Source: a virus
Strand: one strand, 5' to 3'
IMG/VR virus record: IMGVR_UViG_3300048589_001041
Coordinates: 1-24,752 of that record
DNA: 24,752 nt
Shown here one piece after another: positions 21,628 to 24,752 of the stretch. Each line of letters starts with the position of its first letter. Within the stretch, counting starts at the first letter, position 1. The notes beneath the pieces were generated by a model. The model saw only the letters and a list, made by a program, of their open reading frames with translations, did no database searches and had not been told where the DNA came from. The position numbers were made by a program, and so were the translations under genes.

Positions 21628-22139
21628 TGGCAGATAAAACTTTGCAGCAGCTGGCCGACGACGGCCAACTCGTCACAACCCTGCCGGGAGCAGCACTGCT
21701 CATGGCGGAAGACCCCACCGAACCCATCGCGGCTGCGCGCACGAAGGTCATATCCAAAGCTAATTTACTGAAGGGCAACTTTGGCATCTCGGTGATGTTC
21801 GGCGATGGCGAAAACCTTATCCAGCCAAAATCTGTTCCGGTTGCCTGGGCCAAAGTGCCGTTGGCAGCCACTATAAAGCTCTGCGAAATTGAGTCGCTGG
21901 GCGATGTTGGCTCAATTGTCGTGGATATCTGGAAAGGCACGTACGCCAGCTGGCCGCCCAGTAGCGGCAACAGCATCACTGGGGAGCAGAAACCTACGCT
22001 AAACAATGAGGCCAAGAGCCAGACCTCCCTAACTGGCTGGACAACTGCGGTGGCGGCGGGCGAGTATCTTTTTTTCAAAATCGATGAGGCTTCGCTAGTG
22101 AAGCTGGCGGGGCTTTCTTTGGTGCTGGAAAAAGCATAA
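21627..22139 (+). CDS. Tail fibre / receptor-binding type protein
   Basis: A 170-aa protein, TAATG coupled. After a short linking N-terminus (ADKTLQQLADDGQLVTTLPG), residues about 52-170 form a compact beta domain with FGISVMFGDGENLI, GDVGSIVVDIWKGTYASWP and GWTTAVAAGEYLFFKIDEAS. This domain is familiar from environmental phage tail proteins, where it probably binds a surface ligand, but I cannot name it. It heads a block of five small fibre-like genes. Confidence 0.6.
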   Translation: MADKTLQQLADDGQLVTTLPGAALLMAEDPTEPIAAARTKVISKANLLKGNFGISVMFGDGENLIQPKSVPVAWAKVPLAATIKLCEIESLGDVGSIVVDIWKGTYASWPPSSGNSITGEQKPTLNNEAKSQTSLTGWTTAVAAGEYLFFKIDEASLVKLAGLSLVLEKA

Positions 22140-22777
22140 TGGCTACCACGCTAGAAATAGTTGCCAGCGCAGATTCTGCTGAGATTTCCGGGTACTCCAC
22201 GGTGCGCAGTTTGGCGCGCACGAGTGCCGAGGACCATCGCACCGATGGGGTTTCGCGTAGCGCTGCGATCTCGTCTGACAATGCGCTCTATTTCTACTAT
22301 CGCTACTTTCTCAGGTTCCCCGTGTCTCTGCCGGCGGGGAGCACTATAGTGTCTGCAAAAATCAGGATGACACCTACCGGCATTGAAAATACTCCCAGTT
22401 CCGTCAGTTGGAATGTTGATGTGTGCACGTGCAACTGGGGTGCTTTCTACCCAGTGACCTCTGCCAATAGGCAAGGGGCTTACACGCTCAGCGTAAATGC
22501 GCCTACGCAGGCCAATTGGGGATCCATTGGGAATTTAGTCATCGGGACGCCGCGGCTGACAGGGGCCCTGAACCACGCGCTCATACCGACGAATGGGGCA
22601 GTCTACTATGTGGTGCGAACCTCTTACGACATCAGCAATGTTGCATTTGGAAAAAATGAGAATAAGGGCATCCGGATCGCCACCCCGTCTCACGGGACGG
22701 CTGCTTGGCGCCCAACCTTGGTGCTGGAATATCTCAACCCCGTCACACCCTCTCAGGTCTTCCTGGTAGGCGTATAG
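22139..22777 (+). CDS. Beta-sandwich (DNRLRE/CBM-like) tail surface protein
   Basis: A 212-aa protein, TAATG coupled. YYRYFLRFPVSLPAGSTIVS then AKIRMTPTGIEN, and WRPTLVLEYLN at the end, are the pattern of DNRLRE-type carbohydrate-binding beta sandwiches found in surface and phage proteins. It probably contributes to host glycan recognition. A GGCGTATA tandem duplication lies across its stop codon. Confidence 0.6.
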   Translation: MATTLEIVASADSAEISGYSTVRSLARTSAEDHRTDGVSRSAAISSDNALYFYYRYFLRFPVSLPAGSTIVSAKIRMTPTGIENTPSSVSWNVDVCTCNWGAFYPVTSANRQGAYTLSVNAPTQANWGSIGNLVIGTPRLTGALNHALIPTNGAVYYVVRTSYDISNVAFGKNENKGIRIATPSHGTAAWRPTLVLEYLNPVTPSQVFLVGV

Positions 22778-22793
22778 GCGTATAGGAGAAAAA

Positions 22794-23168
22794 ATGGCTA
22801 AGCAATATGAACCCACCGATTGGAATGATGATGCCCTCGTTGGTGATCCGCGGTATGGCGTCAAGCAGGACGACGGTACACCAATTGAAGGCCTGCAGAA
22901 TGTGCGCATCTCACTCGAGAATGATGTGGCAGAAGCCGGCACCCCGGTCAACGCTGAACACATGAACAACCTCGAGGGCGGGGTTGACATGCTCGACACC
23001 ATCGTCAATCAGGATGGCGTGCGCCGGTTGCAGGTGGATGGTGAAAGCGATCCGGTGACGCTCGAAATCGGCGAGGTGCAGGATGGGCAAGCGCTGGTGC
23101 GGCAGGGCGATACGATCGTGGGCGGCTCGGGGGGAGCAAGCCTGGCGCACATCTGGGTCGCAGGATAA
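22794..23168 (+). CDS. Tail fibre / baseplate wedge-like small protein
   Basis: A 124-aa protein with a TAGGAG site. It has KQYEPTDWNDDALVGDPRYG and AGTPVNAEHMNNLEGGVDML, the latter a short motif widely seen in phage tail fibre attachment regions. The C-terminal part is VTLEIGEVQDGQALVRQGDT. It is likely an adaptor for the fibres that follow. Confidence 0.6.
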   Translation: MAKQYEPTDWNDDALVGDPRYGVKQDDGTPIEGLQNVRISLENDVAEAGTPVNAEHMNNLEGGVDMLDTIVNQDGVRRLQVDGESDPVTLEIGEVQDGQALVRQGDTIVGGSGGASLAHIWVAG

Positions 23169-23181
23169 AAAGGAGCAGAAA

Positions 23182-23484
23182 ATGCCTGGTGTCAATTATG
23201 TAGCAAGCGGATCAGAAGATAAAGAAGTTGTTTTTACTGCTACCGGCAAGCCTCAGGTGCTTGGCTGGGTTCAGGTATCCAATGCTGGCCTGGGTGAAGC
23301 ATTGGTTGGGATCTATATTGCTGGCTCCTCTGCCACGCATGTATTAATCCCACCTAAGGCATTTGATCCTGGAGAGAGTTTCCCTTTTCCTTGTGCGCCA
23401 ACGCTTAATATCGGAGACGAGATTCAGGTTGACTGCGATCAGGCTGGCGTCACTTTCCATTTTTCGCTGGCCGAGAGCAAATAA
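23182..23484 (+). CDS. 100-aa beta-rich tail protein
   Basis: Start at ATG 23182 with AAGGAG 7 nt upstream, MPGVNYVASGSEDKEVVFTA. The product is nearly all strand-forming (LGWVQVSNAGLGEALVGIYI and THVLIPPKAFDPGESFPF) and ends VTFHFSLAESK. No family recognised. It fits a small jelly-roll domain at the tail tip, judging by its neighbours. An upstream in-frame ATG at 23083 overlaps the previous gene and has no site. Confidence 0.6.
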   Translation: MPGVNYVASGSEDKEVVFTATGKPQVLGWVQVSNAGLGEALVGIYIAGSSATHVLIPPKAFDPGESFPFPCAPTLNIGDEIQVDCDQAGVTFHFSLAESK

Positions 23485-23486
23485 GG

Positions 23487-24383
23487 ATGCCGCGTCCTAA
23501 ATTCCCCCTCCCGCTAAGTGAAGGTTTCCCTCTCCTTACCGATTACCCGCTATTGGGCGACTATCCCATCATCATCGGTCGAGGACTGGAAATACTTGCA
23601 GACGTTTTGCTCGTGGCCGGCGGCGGCGGGGGCGCTGGTGTCCGCGCCTCGAATGGGTATGCCGCTGGCGGCGGTGGCGGCGGGCAAGTGCTACTCCTCG
23701 AGAGTATGGCCTTGCTACCAGGGACGTACCCCGTAGTTGTTGGTAATGGTGGCGCCGGAGGTGCTGGTGCAGCAGATGCTACTGCACGGGGGGCAAAAGG
23801 AGGCAATACCTCATTCAACGGGTTCACAGCGGCTGGTGGCGGGGCAGGTATGCCTTACGGGGAAAACGGTGGAGCCGGTGGTCCGGGCGGCGGTGGCGGC
23901 GGGTCCATTACGACTGGCGGCGTTGGTACACCCGGCGGCAATGGAGGTAATGGTGCCCAGGGAACAAAATGGGCTGCTGGTGGTGGCGGCAGTAGCGCAG
24001 CCAATGGCGGCAATGCTACAGATACTCTGGCCGGCGCTGGCGCCAATGGGGTGAGCGTTTGGGGGGGAGATTATGGCGGTGGTGGCGGTGGTGGAAACGG
24101 TGGCGTTGGTGGCAATGCCGACGGTGCGGATGGCGGTTCTGGCGGTGGTGGAAGTGGCGGCAAATCAGCGAACAGTTATGTCGGGCAGCCAGGGCAGGCA
24201 AACACCGGTGGTGGCGGTGGTGGTGCTACGTCTACTAGCGCTGCCAAGAGCGGTGGTGCCGGCGGGAGCGGGATTGTGATTATCCGATACCCTGGGCCGC
24301 CTGTAGCAACTGGAGGTGCGATTACCGAGGACGGTGGATACACCTATCACGAGTTTACCGCTAGTGGTGATTTCATCTATTAA
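23487..24383 (+). CDS. Glycine-rich tail fibre / adhesin
   Basis: A 298-aa protein. After an N-terminal segment (PRPKFPLPLSEGFPLLTDY), residues about 40-270 are dominated by Gly runs (VAGGGGGAGV, GGAGGPGGGGGG and similar), ending with GGSGIVIIRYPGPPV and a TEDGGYTYHEFTASGDFIY tail. This is the glycine-rich phage fibre domain, with the IVIIRY motif common at its end. Related adhesins (such as phage S16 gp38) form polyglycine-II helices that hold receptor-binding loops. GC-rich Gly codons vary, so it is not simple slippage. No strong ribosome site is seen. Confidence 0.8.
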   Translation: MPRPKFPLPLSEGFPLLTDYPLLGDYPIIIGRGLEILADVLLVAGGGGGAGVRASNGYAAGGGGGGQVLLLESMALLPGTYPVVVGNGGAGGAGAADATARGAKGGNTSFNGFTAAGGGAGMPYGENGGAGGPGGGGGGSITTGGVGTPGGNGGNGAQGTKWAAGGGGSSAANGGNATDTLAGAGANGVSVWGGDYGGGGGGGNGGVGGNADGADGGSGGGGSGGKSANSYVGQPGQANTGGGGGGATSTSAAKSGGAGGSGIVIIRYPGPPVATGGAITEDGGYTYHEFTASGDFIY

Positions 24384-24400
24384 GAATAGGAGTTTTGAAT

Positions 24401-24752
24401 ATGGATATTTTGAACGGCAAAGGAATGTATTTGTGGATCAACAGCCGGGTAGAGGGTGGCGACCCGGAGCGCATCGCCCAGGTGGCCGCCGAGGCTGGCC
24501 TCACGCATGTGCTCATCAAAGTGGCGGATGGGCAGTACGCCTACAACATCGATCCTAAGACCGGCAAGGATAACGTGCCGGCCGTGGTCGATGCGTTGCG
24601 CGCCCGCGGCATCCAGGCGTGGGGTTGGCAGTACATCTACGGCCGCAACCCGGCCGCCGAAGCGGCGATGGCCATCCAACGCGTCAAGCAGTTCGGCCTG
24701 GATGGTTTCGTGGTCAATGCCGAGGTAGAGTTCAAGCAGAAGGGCATGGAAG
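24401..24752 (+). CDS. Glycoside hydrolase-type endolysin (5' part)
   Basis: AGGAG lies 10 nt before the ATG. The visible 117 codons read MDILNGKGMYLWINSRVEGG, then AEAGLTHVLIKVADGQYAYN, and ARGIQAWGWQYIYGRNPAAE with DGFVVNAEVEFKQKGME at the edge. This is a TIM-barrel glycoside hydrolase of the GH25-like/DUF4015-like type, with AE-VE acidic residues at a strand end as candidate catalytic residues. Position after the fibre genes fits a phage lysin. The C-terminus lies beyond the window. Confidence 0.7.
   Translation, partial: MDILNGKGMYLWINSRVEGGDPERIAQVAAEAGLTHVLIKVADGQYAYNIDPKTGKDNVPAVVDALRARGIQAWGWQYIYGRNPAAEAAMAIQRVKQFGLDGFVVNAEVEFKQKGME

Overview
The window is the left part of a temperate tailed phage (siphovirus-type) genome, most simply a prophage, reading rightward from an integrase to an endolysin. 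The structural module follows the order of the Listeria A118 / Bacillus PBSX-like type: terminase, portal, minor capsid protein, GP20-type scaffold, major capsid, three small connector proteins, tail tube, tail chaperone, Gp15, tape measure, distal tail, baseplate, fibres, lysin. I suspect a host in or near the Chloroflexota (Anaerolineae-like). The reasons are the GC-rich [LR][DA] dipeptide-repeat protein at the left edge, the DUF4352-like lipoprotein, strong Shine-Dalgarno sites and TTGACA/TATAAT promoters. The host assignment is inference and cannot be proved from this window.

Layout. 1-325: 3' end of a repeat protein, probably chromosomal, with a bidirectional terminator. 346-478: a possible attachment region holding a perfect 15-8-15 palindrome. 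479-2270: leftward lysogeny/integration operon (55-aa basic membrane protein, a frame-disrupted 57-aa gene, a 74-aa protein, tyrosine integrase). 2271-2385: back-to-back promoters sharing one -35 region. 2386-2903: rightward early pair (small HTH/AT-hook protein, HExxH membrane protein). 2946-3064: large nested foldback with a terminator. 3084-3803: holin-like and spanin-like membrane proteins. 3816-11514: packaging and head genes, interrupted at 7018-10250 by a five-gene cassette of two membrane proteins, two glycosyltransferases and a methyltransferase. 11500-12451: an island bounded by terminators with an HTH gene remnant and a lipoprotein gene, followed by a promoter-terminator unit. 12564-16350: scaffold, capsid, connectors, tail tube. 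16417-24383: tail chaperones, tape measure, baseplate and fibres. 24401-end: truncated lysin.

How it works together. Most late genes are coupled by ATGA, GTGA or TAATG overlaps, so they are probably translated from long mRNAs. Intrinsic terminators at 2978-3046, 11500-11532 and 12401-12451 lie between blocks and would need read-through or separate promoters. No replication, recombination or classical CI/Cro repressor genes lie between the integrase and terminase; they may be to the right of the window or absent. The most unusual items are the glycosylation/membrane cassette, the HTH + HExxH pair behind a predicted leaderless promoter, the Gp15 gene whose only sensible start is ATA, the short promoter-terminator transcript before the capsid operon, and the loxP-like palindrome beside the integrase.
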